Source of the DNA: Pseudotabrizicola alkalilacus
GTDB lineage: Bacteria > Pseudomonadota > Alphaproteobacteria > Rhodobacterales > Rhodobacteraceae
DNA length: 64,000 nucleotides
Assembly: GCF_003443995.1 (NCBI RefSeq)
Contig: NZ_QWEY01000015.1
Location: 1-64,000, forward strand
Direction: 5' to 3'
The notes below the pieces were generated by a model. The model ran no database searches. It was not told the origin of the DNA and was given only the letters and a program-made list of their open reading frames with translations. The position numbers and the translations under genes were made by a program. This document shows, piece after piece, positions 1 to 7,629 of this stretch (position 1 is the stretch's first letter; each line of letters begins with the position of its first letter).

Positions 1-111
1 ATGTTTGGAAAACTCAAGGACTGGAGGCGCATTCACACACGATACGACCGCTGCGCCCACACCTTCATGTCCGCAATCGCCATAGCCGCCATCGTCATCT
101 TCTGGATATGA
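1..111 (+). CDS. IS5-family transposase, C-terminal fragment (truncated by window start)
   Basis: Thirty-six residues are visible. They begin MFGKLKDWRRIHTRYDRC and end in the hydrophobic stretch IAAIVIFWI before TGA. The LKDWRR..TRYDRCAHTF..A..IAA.VIFW pattern is typical of the C terminus of IS5/IS427-group DDE transposases. The M at position 1 is simply the first in-frame codon in view and is probably not the start. The protein would catalyse cut-and-paste movement of the element; whether the copy is intact cannot be judged. Confidence 0.82.
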   Translation: MFGKLKDWRRIHTRYDRCAHTFMSAIAIAAIVIFWI

Positions 112-128
112 TCAATGAGTCCTGAGCC
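1..128 (+). mobile_element. IS5-family insertion sequence, right end (left part outside window)
   Basis: The first 111 bases encode the C terminus of an IS5-type transposase. The 17 bases after the stop end in ATGAGTCCTGAGCC and are followed by TA at 129-130. Read on the other strand the end begins GGCTCAGGACTCAT, which matches the general look of IS427-group IS5 elements that duplicate TA. The insertion lies 17 bp beyond the fliI stop codon. The boundary at 128 is inferred from the TA and the inverted-repeat-like end; the left inverted repeat is not in the window. Confidence 0.7.
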
Positions 129-145
129 TAGTGAAGTAAACCTGA

Positions 146-1456
146 TTAATCCTGAAGATAGTGCGTCAACCGGGCAAAGCTTGCCTGCACTCCTCCTGCA
201 GGAGAATCTTCTGCAAGAAAACTGTCTAACCCCGGCCACAGGCGGATTGCCTGATCGACCATAGGGTCGCTGCCTTTTTCATATAACCCTGCCTGAACCA
301 TCATTTCGGCGCGATCCCATGCCGAAAGCAAGGCTCTGGCGCGGGAAATCAGGCCGTTCTCGGCGTCACTTGCTACGGCAGGCAGGCTACGGGAGACCGA
401 GCGCAGCAGATCAACTGCGGGAAATCGCCCCCGCTCTGCGATCCTGCGATCCAGAATGACGTGACCGTCGAGCACGCCGCGCAGAATATCTGCAACTGGC
501 TCTTCCATATCCGACCCCGCAACCAGAACGGTAAAGACCGCTGTAATATCTCCTTGCCCATCAACACCCGGTCCCGCACGTTCTGCCAGGGCCATGATCG
601 CGTGCTGGAGCGAGGGGGGATAGCCCCGCAAACTTGGCGGCTCGCCTGCTGACAACGCAATCTCACGATGGGCTTCGGCAAAGCGCGTGATGCTGTCGGC
701 AAGGAGCAACACATTCAGCCCCTTGTCGCGGAAATGCTCCGCCACGGTGATCGCTGTCAGGGCGCAACGGCGACGCAGCAACGGTGACCGGTCAGAAGTG
801 GCGGCGATCACGATGCTGCGCTTCATGCCCTCTGGCCCCAGAACGCTTTCGGTAAATTCTCGCAGCTCACGACCGCGCTCCCCGATGAGCGCAATCACCA
901 CGATATCGGCAGAGAGCGCCCGCGCAAAGCTGCCCAGCAAGCTAGATTTTCCGACACCCGACCCCGAAAAAAGCCCGATTCGCTGCCCTCGTGCAATCGG
1001 CAAAAGCGTGTCGAAGGCCGCTTTACCGGTACTGAGCCGCTCGCCCAGCCGCCTGCGGCGCGCTGGTGGTGGCGGGGCTGAGGAAAGACTGCGCAATTCG
1101 GTTCCCGAAAAGAGCGGGCGCCCATCCAGAGGTTGACCGAGCGGATCAATCACCCGGCCGATCCAGCTTTCATCCGGCGCAATCCGGGCAGGGCCATGCA
1201 ACGCGATTTCCGCGCCAATGGCCAGGCCATCCAACCCGTCATCGGGCAGGACGGTCAGGGAATCAGGGCCGATCCCGATAACTTCCCCCCCGCTCTGATT
1301 TTTTGCACCAATAGCGATTCGGTCCCCCAAAGCGGCCGCATGTTGCAGGCCCCGAACAGAAATTGTTCCGCCCCCGGCGGTGCGGATCCGTCCGATCGGA
1401 TGCGAAAGACTGATCCGGGCGATCTGATGGCTTAGCGGGGTAAAAATATCGGTCAT
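146..1456 (-). CDS. fliI: Flagellum-specific ATPase FliI
   Basis: This is the 436-aa cytoplasmic ATPase that energises the flagellar type III export gate. An F1-beta-like fold is recognised from the Walker A motif SGSGVGKS at about residues 164-171, the GERGRE motif after it, the LLLADSITRFAEAHREIAL segment and the GYPPSL motif, in family order. Length matches the family (about 440 aa). The start at 1456 was chosen because GGGAGAA lies just upstream and MTDIFTPLSHQ matches a normal N terminus; a 45-residue upstream extension in frame looks non-coding. It is divergent from flgB with an 84-bp gap. An IS5 element ends 17 bp past its stop, but the C terminus appears complete. Confidence 0.95.
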   Translation of the reverse strand: MTDIFTPLSHQIARISLSHPIGRIRTAGGGTISVRGLQHAAALGDRIAIGAKNQSGGEVIGIGPDSLTVLPDDGLDGLAIGAEIALHGPARIAPDESWIGRVIDPLGQPLDGRPLFSGTELRSLSSAPPPPARRRRLGERLSTGKAAFDTLLPIARGQRIGLFSGSGVGKSSLLGSFARALSADIVVIALIGERGRELREFTESVLGPEGMKRSIVIAATSDRSPLLRRRCALTAITVAEHFRDKGLNVLLLADSITRFAEAHREIALSAGEPPSLRGYPPSLQHAIMALAERAGPGVDGQGDITAVFTVLVAGSDMEEPVADILRGVLDGHVILDRRIAERGRFPAVDLLRSVSRSLPAVASDAENGLISRARALLSAWDRAEMMVQAGLYEKGSDPMVDQAIRLWPGLDSFLAEDSPAGGVQASFARLTHYLQD

Positions 1457-1540
1457 GGGATTCTCCCTTTGTTCGGTGATTACGTTTTTTAAAGGAATCA
1501 CCCCTAAGAACTGATGAAGCGGATCGAGGGAGAAGCCCCG

Positions 1541-1921
1541 GTGTTTGAAAAACTTGGATTGACCAGAATGGCACAGGCACTTGCAGCCCACGCGGGCTCT
1601 CGGGTTGAAGTGGTGGCGCGCAATGTGGCTAATGCTGATACCCCCGGCTTTCGGGCGATGGACATGCCGGCATTTGCCAGCATGTATGAGGATGACGGGT
1701 TTTCACTTCGCGGCACCCGTGTCGGTCACATTGTGAATGAAAGATCACTTTCCTCCTCACCCGTGATGTCCGGCTCCGGGATGACCCCCAATGGCAATGA
1801 TGTTTCCTTGGATCAGCAGATGATGAAGGCGATCGAGGCGCGCCAAAGCCACGAGATGGCATTGGCAGTCTATCGCAGCACCTCTGCCATTATCCGCACA
1901 TCACTTGGCCGGAACAATTGA
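1541..1921 (+). CDS. flgB: Flagellar basal-body rod protein FlgB
   Basis: Proximal rod subunit of about 126 aa, exported through the flagellar type III apparatus. It carries the rod/hook N-terminal signature (VEVVARNVANADTPGFRA) and the C-terminal conserved region near SHEMALAVYRSTSAIIR. I chose the GTG at 1541 because GAGGGAGA sits 7-8 bases upstream and the resulting N terminus (M/VFEKLGLTRMAQ) matches FlgB; an in-frame ATG at 1514 would add nine residues. It is the first gene of the flgB-flgC-fliE-fliQ-flgF-flgG-flgA-flgH-fliL operon. Confidence 0.93.
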   Translation: MFEKLGLTRMAQALAAHAGSRVEVVARNVANADTPGFRAMDMPAFASMYEDDGFSLRGTRVGHIVNERSLSSSPVMSGSGMTPNGNDVSLDQQMMKAIEARQSHEMALAVYRSTSAIIRTSLGRNN

Positions 1922-1931
1922 GGGGGATGAC

Positions 1932-2312
1932 ATGACAGATCTTTTGAAGGCATTGTCGCTCTCGGCCTCTGGAATGGAGGCTCAGGCAAAGCGGCTGCGG
2001 CATGTGTCCGAGAATATCGCCAACGCTGACACGCCCGGATACCAGCGCAAACTGGTTTCCTTTCAGTCAGAGATGAATACTGGAGCGGTTTCCGCCGCAC
2101 GTGTCCGATTGGATAAAACGCCGCTGCCAAAACTCTTCGACCCCAGCCATCCTTTGGCTGATACGACCGGTCACTATGATGGATCGAATGTCGATCTGGT
2201 GATCGAAATCGCTGACGCGCGCGAAGCGCAGCGCAGCTATGAGGCTAACCTCAGACTCTTCGATCAGGCGCGGCAGATGACGCAGAGCCTGTTCGATCTC
2301 ATCCGTCGATAG
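1932..2312 (+). CDS. flgC: Flagellar basal-body rod protein FlgC
   Basis: Proximal rod subunit of 126 aa. It shows the rod protein motif ENIANADTPGYQRK near residue 30 and a C-terminal helix with EAQRSYEANLRLFDQARQM, both standard in FlgC. The ATG at 1932 follows GAGGGGG at a good distance, ten bases after the flgB stop; an upstream in-frame extension overlaps flgB and lacks family similarity. It assembles next to FlgB and FliE between the MS ring and distal rod. Confidence 0.94.
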   Translation: MTDLLKALSLSASGMEAQAKRLRHVSENIANADTPGYQRKLVSFQSEMNTGAVSAARVRLDKTPLPKLFDPSHPLADTTGHYDGSNVDLVIEIADAREAQRSYEANLRLFDQARQMTQSLFDLIRR

Positions 2313-2322
2313 GAGATCCAGA

Positions 2323-2613
2323 ATGGATATCAAGAAGTCTCTGGCCGCGCAGGCCTATGCGCAAACCCGTTCAGCGGTGGCGCTTGAGCCACCCCCGAAT
2401 TCAGCCGAGGATGGCGCGGCGCGGTTTCTGGGCAGTTTTGCCGAAACGCTGTCGCGTGGCGAGGAAACGGCCCGCGCCGCAATGACTGGCGGAGCCGACC
2501 CACATGCTTTGGTCGAAGCCCTGGCCTCGTCTCAGACTGCAGTGGAAACGGTGGTTACCGTGCGTGACCGTGTGGTTGAGGCATATCAGGAAATCCTGAG
2601 GATGCCGGTATGA
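2323..2613 (+). CDS. fliE: Flagellar hook-basal body complex protein FliE
   Basis: Protein of 96 aa, the family length. The C-terminal half contains the conserved ALASSQTAVETVVTVRDRVVEAYQEILRMPV pattern (in pieces: LASSQTAVE, VTVRDRVVEAYQEILRM), the hallmark of FliE, which links the MS ring to the proximal rod. AGGAGA precedes the ATG. Its last codons overlap the fliQ start by four bases, so translation is likely coupled. Confidence 0.92.
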   Translation: MDIKKSLAAQAYAQTRSAVALEPPPNSAEDGAARFLGSFAETLSRGEETARAAMTGGADPHALVEALASSQTAVETVVTVRDRVVEAYQEILRMPV

Positions 2614-2888
2614 ACAGCCCGACGACCGAGGGTGTCATCTTTGACATCCTACGGCAGGGCCTCTGGATTGCCGTTACCATTTCTGCCCCGCTTCTGATTG
2701 TGGCGCTGGTTGCGGGTGTGGTTGTGGGCCTGTTTCAGGCCCTGACCTCTATCCAGGAGATGACGCTGACTTTTGTTCCAAAGGTGGGCGCGATGCTGAT
2801 CGTTTTCTGGGTATCGATGAGCTTTATGACCGCAACGCTTGTGACGTTTTTTACCGATGCAATCATTCCTTTGATTGAGGGAAATTGA
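2610..2888 (+). CDS. fliQ: Flagellar biosynthesis protein FliQ
   Basis: Small inner-membrane subunit (92 aa) of the flagellar type III export gate. Two hydrophobic helices are visible (around residues 15-40 and 55-80), and the linking segment LFQALTSIQEMTLTFVPK is the strongly conserved FliQ motif. The start overlaps fliE by four bases. FliR, FlhA and FlhB, its partners in the export gate, are encoded in the minus-strand half of the same block. Confidence 0.95.
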   Translation: MNSPTTEGVIFDILRQGLWIAVTISAPLLIVALVAGVVVGLFQALTSIQEMTLTFVPKVGAMLIVFWVSMSFMTATLVTFFTDAIIPLIEGN

Positions 2889-2889
2889 C

Positions 2890-3600
2890 ATGGATACCCC
2901 CGGTTACACCGCTTTGACCCGGCAGTCGGGCCTGATGCGTGAAATGCAGGTGATTGCCAACAACATTGCGAATATTTCTACCAACGGGTTCCGGCGTGAG
3001 GGGGTGGTTTTTTCCGAATACGTCACCCGGCTGGAGGGGGAGCCTTCGCTTTCGATGGCCCACGGGAATGCCCGCCATGTCGATCTTGGTCAGGCTGGTT
3101 TGTCACAGACGGGCGGCATCTTTGATCTGGGTCTTCAGGGCGAAGGGTTCTTTCTGATCGCCGCTCCAGAAGGCGAACGGCTGACCCGTGCCGGGAGCTT
3201 TTCGCCGAATGCCGAGGGTGTGCTGGTCAATTCAGATGGGTTTGCTTTGCTGGATGCTGGCGGAGCCTCCGTTCCGGCGCCGCTTGGTGCTGGTGCGGTC
3301 TCTATTGCGTCGGATGGCACCATGTCTGCCGACGGCCAGCCGATTGCCCAGATCGGCGTCTGGCGCCCGGTTGATCCGCTGTCGCTGCGTCATCAGGCGG
3401 GAACACTGTTTGCAGCAGATGACATCGAGCCGGCCGAAGGCGCCGTGATCCGGCAGGGGTTTCTTGAGGACAGCAATGTCGAACCCGTTTCGGAAATTGC
3501 CCGCATGATCACGGTTCAGCGGGCCTATGAGCTGGGCCAGAAGTTCCTGGATGCCGAGGATCAGCGCCAGCGCAACGTTATCCAAACACTTGGCCGATAG
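2890..3600 (+). CDS. flgF: Flagellar basal-body rod protein FlgF
   Basis: Proximal rod protein of 236 aa. The N terminus MDTPGYTALTRQSGLMREM followed by IANNIANISTNGFRRE is the FlgF/FlgG rod signature, and the C terminus (SNVEPVSEIARMITVQRAYE) is the conserved closing helix. It is shorter and less conserved than FlgG next door, as expected for FlgF. The ATG at 2890 follows GAGGGA; a start 15 bases upstream would overlap fliQ. Confidence 0.93.
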   Translation: MDTPGYTALTRQSGLMREMQVIANNIANISTNGFRREGVVFSEYVTRLEGEPSLSMAHGNARHVDLGQAGLSQTGGIFDLGLQGEGFFLIAAPEGERLTRAGSFSPNAEGVLVNSDGFALLDAGGASVPAPLGAGAVSIASDGTMSADGQPIAQIGVWRPVDPLSLRHQAGTLFAADDIEPAEGAVIRQGFLEDSNVEPVSEIARMITVQRAYELGQKFLDAEDQRQRNVIQTLGR

Positions 3601-3609
3601 GAGAAACCT

Positions 3610-4395
3610 ATGAAAGCGCTGCAAATTGCCGCAACCGGCATGGCCGCACAACAAATGCGGGTCGATGTTGTGGCGCACAACCTCGCGAACATGTCGACCA
3701 CGGGATATAATGCCCGACGGGCCGATTTTGCCGATCTTCACTATCAGCAGCTGGCGCGCCCCGGCTCTGTATCTGCCAGCGATGGCACCTTGTTGCCGAC
3801 CGGGGTGCAACTGGGGCTGGGTGTCAGGCCTGCCGCCGTCTCGGTCATCCTTGCGCAAGGGCCGCTGACCCAGACCGGTGGCGATCTTGATGTCGCGATC
3901 GAGGGGTTGGGCTATCTTGAGGTCACGCTGCCCGGCGGTAATGCCGCCTATACCCGCGACGGCGCGCTGAAGCGCACCGGAGAGGGGTTGATCGTCGACT
4001 CCGAGGGGAATCAGGTTGCGCCGGGCATTACGATTCCCGCAGATGCGCGGTCCCTTGCCATCAATGCGGACGGCGAAGTTTACGCCTATTTCGGGGATCG
4101 GGCAGAGCCCGAACTGCTGGGAGCCTTGTCGCTGGCGGGCTTTACCAACGAAAAAGGACTAGAAGCCATCGGGTCAAACCTTTTTCTGGAAACCGAGGCC
4201 TCTGGCCCTCCGCTTCAGGCCGCACCGGGTGAGAATGGTCTGGGCACATTGCGCCAGGGCTATCTTGAAGAAAGCTCGGTTGACGCGGTCCGTGAGGTGA
4301 CCGAACTGATCAAGGCGCAGCGTGGGTATGAGTTGAATGCAAAGGTGATCACCGCTGCGGATCAGATGCTGTCAGCCACCACACAGGTCCGCTGA
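3610..4395 (+). CDS. flgG: Flagellar basal-body distal rod protein FlgG
   Basis: Distal rod protein of 261 aa, the normal length. It begins MKALQIAATGMAAQQMRVD with VAHNLANMSTTGYNARRADF, contains the central LTQTGGDLDVAIEGLGYLEV segment (in part), and ends with the SSVDAVREVTELIKAQRGYE helix shared by rod, hook and FlgG proteins. AGGAGA precedes the ATG. Its stop overlaps the flgA start (TGATG). Confidence 0.95.
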   Translation: MKALQIAATGMAAQQMRVDVVAHNLANMSTTGYNARRADFADLHYQQLARPGSVSASDGTLLPTGVQLGLGVRPAAVSVILAQGPLTQTGGDLDVAIEGLGYLEVTLPGGNAAYTRDGALKRTGEGLIVDSEGNQVAPGITIPADARSLAINADGEVYAYFGDRAEPELLGALSLAGFTNEKGLEAIGSNLFLETEASGPPLQAAPGENGLGTLRQGYLEESSVDAVREVTELIKAQRGYELNAKVITAADQMLSATTQVR

Positions 4396-4814
4396 TGCGC
4401 TGGATGGTTCTTTGCCTTTTTCCCCTGCCGGCTTTTGCCGATGCGTTGATTCCGAACCGTATCATAAAGGCGGGTCAGGTGATTGAAGCGGCTGATATTT
4501 CCGTTGTCGATGCCGACATTCCGGGCACGGCAACTGACCCCGCCCTTGTGGCTGGCCAAGAGGCGCGTGTGGCGCTGTATCCGGGGCGCCCCATTCGTAA
4601 CGGTCAATTCGGCCCGCCTGCAATCGTCCTTAGAAACCAAGTTGTCTCACTCTCTTATGTCATGGGAACACTTGCCATTTTTACCGAAGGCCGCGCACTT
4701 GATCGTGGCGGTGTTGGCGATGTGATCCCCGTAGTAAATCTCTCTTCACGCAACACGGTGCAAGGGCGGATCATGCCCGATGGCACCGTGAGCGTCGTCC
4801 GGACAGAAGGATAG
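4395..4814 (+). CDS. flgA: Flagellar P-ring assembly chaperone FlgA (short form)
   Basis: Periplasmic protein of 139 aa with a signal peptide (MRWMVLCLFPLPAFADA). The mature part resembles the SAF domain of FlgA: RIIKAGQVIEAADISVVD, ARVALYPGRPIRNGQ, and a C-terminal VQGRIMPDGTVSVV segment. It is shorter than enterobacterial FlgA (about 220 aa) because the N-terminal domain is missing, which is usual in Rhodobacterales. It would help FlgI form the P ring; flgI is not in this window. Overlap with flgG by one base implies translational coupling. Confidence 0.88.
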   Translation: MRWMVLCLFPLPAFADALIPNRIIKAGQVIEAADISVVDADIPGTATDPALVAGQEARVALYPGRPIRNGQFGPPAIVLRNQVVSLSYVMGTLAIFTEGRALDRGGVGDVIPVVNLSSRNTVQGRIMPDGTVSVVRTEG

Positions 4815-4817
4815 CCC

Positions 4818-5537
4818 ATGCGCACTGCTCTTTGTTTCATGCTTTTTCTGGCGGGGTGCGGCTCACTTGACCAGGTGGGAAAAGCCCCGGATTTTTCGCC
4901 ATTGGAAGGCAGCTATCAGCATCATGCGATGTATTCCAATGCGCTGCCAGATCAGGCAGATCCGGATGGCCCGACCGACGCCTCGTCGCTCTGGACGGCG
5001 AGCCGGGCATCGCTCCTCGGCGACAGGCGTGCCGGAAAACGCGGCGATATTCTGACCGTTGTGATCGAGATCGACGACAGGGCAGAGATTTCCAACTCTT
5101 CAGGCCGGTCCCGTACCGGGAATCAGACGATGGGAATGCCCCAGCTTCTAGGGATTCCACAACGCCTCAACAAGGCCCTGCCGGAAGGGGCAACGATGGC
5201 GGAGGCGGTGAATACAAACTCGTCGTCGACCTTTTCGGGGAACGGTTCGGTGTCACGCAACGAAAAGATGACTTTGCGGGTCGCAGCTACCGTGGTCGAA
5301 GAACTGGCCAACGGTGTTTTGCGGATCGAAGGGCAGCAGGAGGTCAGGGTAAATTTTGAATTACGCGAGCTGATCGTGACCGGATATGTGCGCCCGGCGG
5401 ATATCTCCAGAGCGAATGAAGTGACCTACGATAAAATTGCGGGGGCGCGGATTGCCTATGGCGGCCGGGGGCAGATAACTGATGTTCAGCAGCCCCGCTA
5501 TGGTCAGCAGATTACCGACATCCTTCTGCCGTTCTGA
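4818..5537 (+). CDS. flgH: Flagellar L-ring lipoprotein FlgH
   Basis: Outer-membrane L-ring subunit of 239 aa. The signal peptide ends in a lipobox (FLAGCGS), so Cys-15 is the probable lipid attachment site. The body has the FlgH segments SLWTASRASLLGDRRAGKRGD, ILTVVIEIDDRAEISNSS and the C-terminal VTGYVRPADI.RAN...Y.KIA.ARIAYGG pattern. Start codon lies four bases after the flgA stop. Confidence 0.94.
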   Translation: MRTALCFMLFLAGCGSLDQVGKAPDFSPLEGSYQHHAMYSNALPDQADPDGPTDASSLWTASRASLLGDRRAGKRGDILTVVIEIDDRAEISNSSGRSRTGNQTMGMPQLLGIPQRLNKALPEGATMAEAVNTNSSSTFSGNGSVSRNEKMTLRVAATVVEELANGVLRIEGQQEVRVNFELRELIVTGYVRPADISRANEVTYDKIAGARIAYGGRGQITDVQQPRYGQQITDILLPF

Positions 5538-5544
5538 GGACATA

Positions 5545-6027
5545 ATGCGCAAACTCCTTCCTCTGTTGCTGATTTTGCTTGGTGCGGGTGCCGGAGTTGG
5601 GGCGGGGTTTTTCCTGCGTCCACCGCCTGCGGCTGCGGTGGGGGATGAACATGGTGCAGATCCCGCTCCGCAAACTGCAAATGAAGCGGCAAAGAGCGAT
5701 CAACTGCCTGAGTTTGTGAAACTGACCAATCAGTTCATTGTGCCGGTCGTCGAAAAGAACCGGATTGTCTCGCTTGTGATCCTTTCCCTGAGCCTTGAGG
5801 TGAAGCCGGGGGGGACCGAACGGGTTTTTGCGCAGGAACCCAAGCTGAGGGATGGGATTCTTCAGCTCTTGTTTGATCATGCGAATACGGGCGGGTTCCG
5901 GGGCTCATTTACCGATGCGGACAATCTGGTCATCCTGCGCAGGGGGCTGAAGGAGGTCGCACAGCGTGTGCTGGGTGACATGGTAAAGGATGTTCTGATC
6001 ACCGATATGATCCGCCAGGACAGCTGA
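5545..6027 (+). CDS. fliL: FliL-family flagellar basal body-associated protein
   Basis: Protein of 160 aa with one N-terminal membrane anchor (LLPLLLILLGAGAGVGAGFF) and a periplasmic domain. Features such as FVKLTNQFIVPVVEK, LSLSLEV and the C-terminal LREGL-type helix (VILRRGLKEVAQRVLGDMVKDVLI) fit FliL, which sits near the stators and supports torque generation. The ATG at 5545 follows GAGGA, eight bases after the flgH stop; the upstream in-frame extension overlaps flgH and looks like a shadow. It is the last gene of the plus-strand flagellar operon. Confidence 0.85.
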   Translation: MRKLLPLLLILLGAGAGVGAGFFLRPPPAAAVGDEHGADPAPQTANEAAKSDQLPEFVKLTNQFIVPVVEKNRIVSLVILSLSLEVKPGGTERVFAQEPKLRDGILQLLFDHANTGGFRGSFTDADNLVILRRGLKEVAQRVLGDMVKDVLITDMIRQDS

Positions 6028-6055
6028 CCACCAGTTTCAGGTGACCGATCTGGCA

Positions 6056-6077
6056 AACGGGTTGGTGAAAACCCGTT
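6056..6077. terminator. Hairpin between convergent flagellar operons
   Basis: AACGGGTT (6056-6063) and AACCCGTT (6070-6077) form a perfect 8-bp stem with a 6-nt loop, 28 bp after the fliL stop. There is no T run on either side, so intrinsic termination is only possible. The remaining 130 bp up to the convergent gene at 6209 show nothing else I can support. Confidence 0.35.
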
Positions 6078-6208
6078 CGGTCTGATCCGGCGGAAAGATT
6101 CTTGCTTGCATATTGTTGTGGCGCCAAGCCTACAAGTTGCTGTGCCCCCCGAGCAGCGCAAGCGGCCCGGTGACCGTTTCCCGTGCCATACCATACAGGC
6201 CCGCAGAA

Positions 6209-6538
6209 TCACCGGCGTTTTGTCAGTTTGCCAAGCACTTCGGCGCGTCCGAAGGATTTTTGCGCATCGGCCTTTGCAGCAAGCCATTTGACAGTGTCCC
6301 GGGCCAGCTGCTGATTGAGCAAGATACGACGGTTCATGGTCCACAGACCGAAACGGTCAACGACTTGTGCCGCGATCACAGGGTCCAGTCCAGTGGTTGG
6401 TTGTGTTTTGTCGAGGCCCGAAAGCAGCGACTGAGTTCCGGCCTTTTGAGCCGAGGCGAGTGTCAGCCGGGACAGATCCCGGTCCCGCATCAGCTGCGCG
6501 ATCTTTTCCAGCTTGCGCAGGTTTTCCAGGGTGTTCAT
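6209..6538 (-). CDS. Small flagellar-cluster protein, possibly FliJ-like
   Basis: A 109-aa protein with no signal peptide or membrane segment. It is rich in Lys, Arg, Ala, Leu and Gln, with a helical look: LENLRKLEKIAQLMRDRD at the start and LLNQQLARDTVKWLAAKADAQ later. It overlaps the end of flhB by four bases (ATGA), so it is the last gene of the lytic transglycosylase-flhA-fliR-flhB operon. Composition and position suggest a FliJ-type export chaperone or coupling protein, but no decisive motif is visible and this is inference from context. Confidence 0.75.
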   Translation of the reverse strand: MNTLENLRKLEKIAQLMRDRDLSRLTLASAQKAGTQSLLSGLDKTQPTTGLDPVIAAQVVDRFGLWTMNRRILLNQQLARDTVKWLAAKADAQKSFGRAEVLGKLTKRR

Positions 6539-7623
6539 CGGGTGCGCGCCTTTGCCCGTTTGCGCATCGCTTCGGCAAAGCGGATGGCGGCCGCGACAGC
6601 GCGGTAGTGATCCCGCGCGATGGGCTTTCCGATCTCGACCATGGCAAACAGGGATCGTGCCGTCGGGGGATCGGAATGGATCGGCACGCCATGCTCTGCC
6701 GCGGCCTCGCGAATGCGGCGGGCGATTTCATCAACGCCCTTGGCCACGACAATGGGGGCAGTCGGTGCGCCTTTTGTCCAGCGAAGGGCAACCGCATAGT
6801 GGCTTGGATTGACGATCACCACACTGGCTGTCGCCACTTCGGCCAGCATCTGATTCATCGCGATATCCTGCCCCCGTTGCCGCCGTTGCGACTTAGTATG
6901 CGGGTCGCCTTCGCTTTCTTTCATTTCATCCATCATGTCTTTGCGTGACATACGGTTGCGCTGCAAAAGAGAGTGGTTCTGCCAAAGCAGATCAAGACCA
7001 CCGATGGCGGCGGTCACCAGAATGACAATCATCAGAAACTGGCCAAGCAGAGCGATCAGTTGTACGAGCCCTTGGCGTGGATCGAGGGACGCGGAAGCCA
7101 GGATGTTGTCAGCATGGCTGATGAGGAACCAGCCCAGAGCGACAGACACGATCATCAGCTTTGAGAAGTTCTTTGCAAACTCCACCAGACCTTCGGCGCC
7201 GAATTTTTTCTTTGCGGTCGCCAAGGGTGAAATGCGGGAGAGCTTCGGTGCCAGCTTGTCCGGGGCAAAGACGATTGCCTGTTGCGCAAACAGGGCAAGC
7301 CAAACAGCCGCCGCAGGAACCAGCAGCAGCAGCACAAAGGGCAGAACCGACGCCTGAAGCACGCCAGCGATGACAGCACGCGCGGACTCCGTAGCCAGTC
7401 GGGCAATGTCGGGCGCTTGGCCGATCAGGATGCTGGCGGCAAGAGCTGCCTTTTCCACCGCGGGCGCACCGGCCAGCCCGGCAACAAGCAGCCCGGCATA
7501 AGAGGCTGCTGCCAGCAGTTCGGTTGATTTGGCGATGTCGCCCTTACGGCGTGCATCTGCCAGCTTTTTCTCGCTGGGCGCGTGTTCCTTTTCGCTCGGG
7601 CTCTGATCGTCAGATTTTGACAT
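6535..7623 (-). CDS. flhB: Flagellar type III export switch protein FlhB
   Basis: Inner-membrane substrate-specificity switch of 362 aa. The N terminus (SDDQSPSEKEHAPSEKKLADARRKG..KS) is typical, followed by four hydrophobic helices and a cytoplasmic domain with the autocleavage region VIVNPSHYAVALRW. The usual NPTH motif reads NPSH here; the cleaved Asn-Pro pair is kept. The C-terminal IPIHSDPPTARSLFAMVEIGKPI segment is also standard. It lies between fliR (6-bp gap) and the small downstream gene (4-bp overlap). Confidence 0.95.
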   Translation of the reverse strand: MSKSDDQSPSEKEHAPSEKKLADARRKGDIAKSTELLAAASYAGLLVAGLAGAPAVEKAALAASILIGQAPDIARLATESARAVIAGVLQASVLPFVLLLLVPAAAVWLALFAQQAIVFAPDKLAPKLSRISPLATAKKKFGAEGLVEFAKNFSKLMIVSVALGWFLISHADNILASASLDPRQGLVQLIALLGQFLMIVILVTAAIGGLDLLWQNHSLLQRNRMSRKDMMDEMKESEGDPHTKSQRRQRGQDIAMNQMLAEVATASVVIVNPSHYAVALRWTKGAPTAPIVVAKGVDEIARRIREAAAEHGVPIHSDPPTARSLFAMVEIGKPIARDHYRAVAAAIRFAEAMRKRAKARTR

Positions 7624-7629
7624 CTGCGA

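Noticed and set aside
1457-1540. CtrA-type or sigma-54 promoter between fliI and flgB
   Set aside because: A TTAA and a T-rich stretch are present but neither the TTAA-N7-TTAA nor the GG-N10-GC spacing is met.
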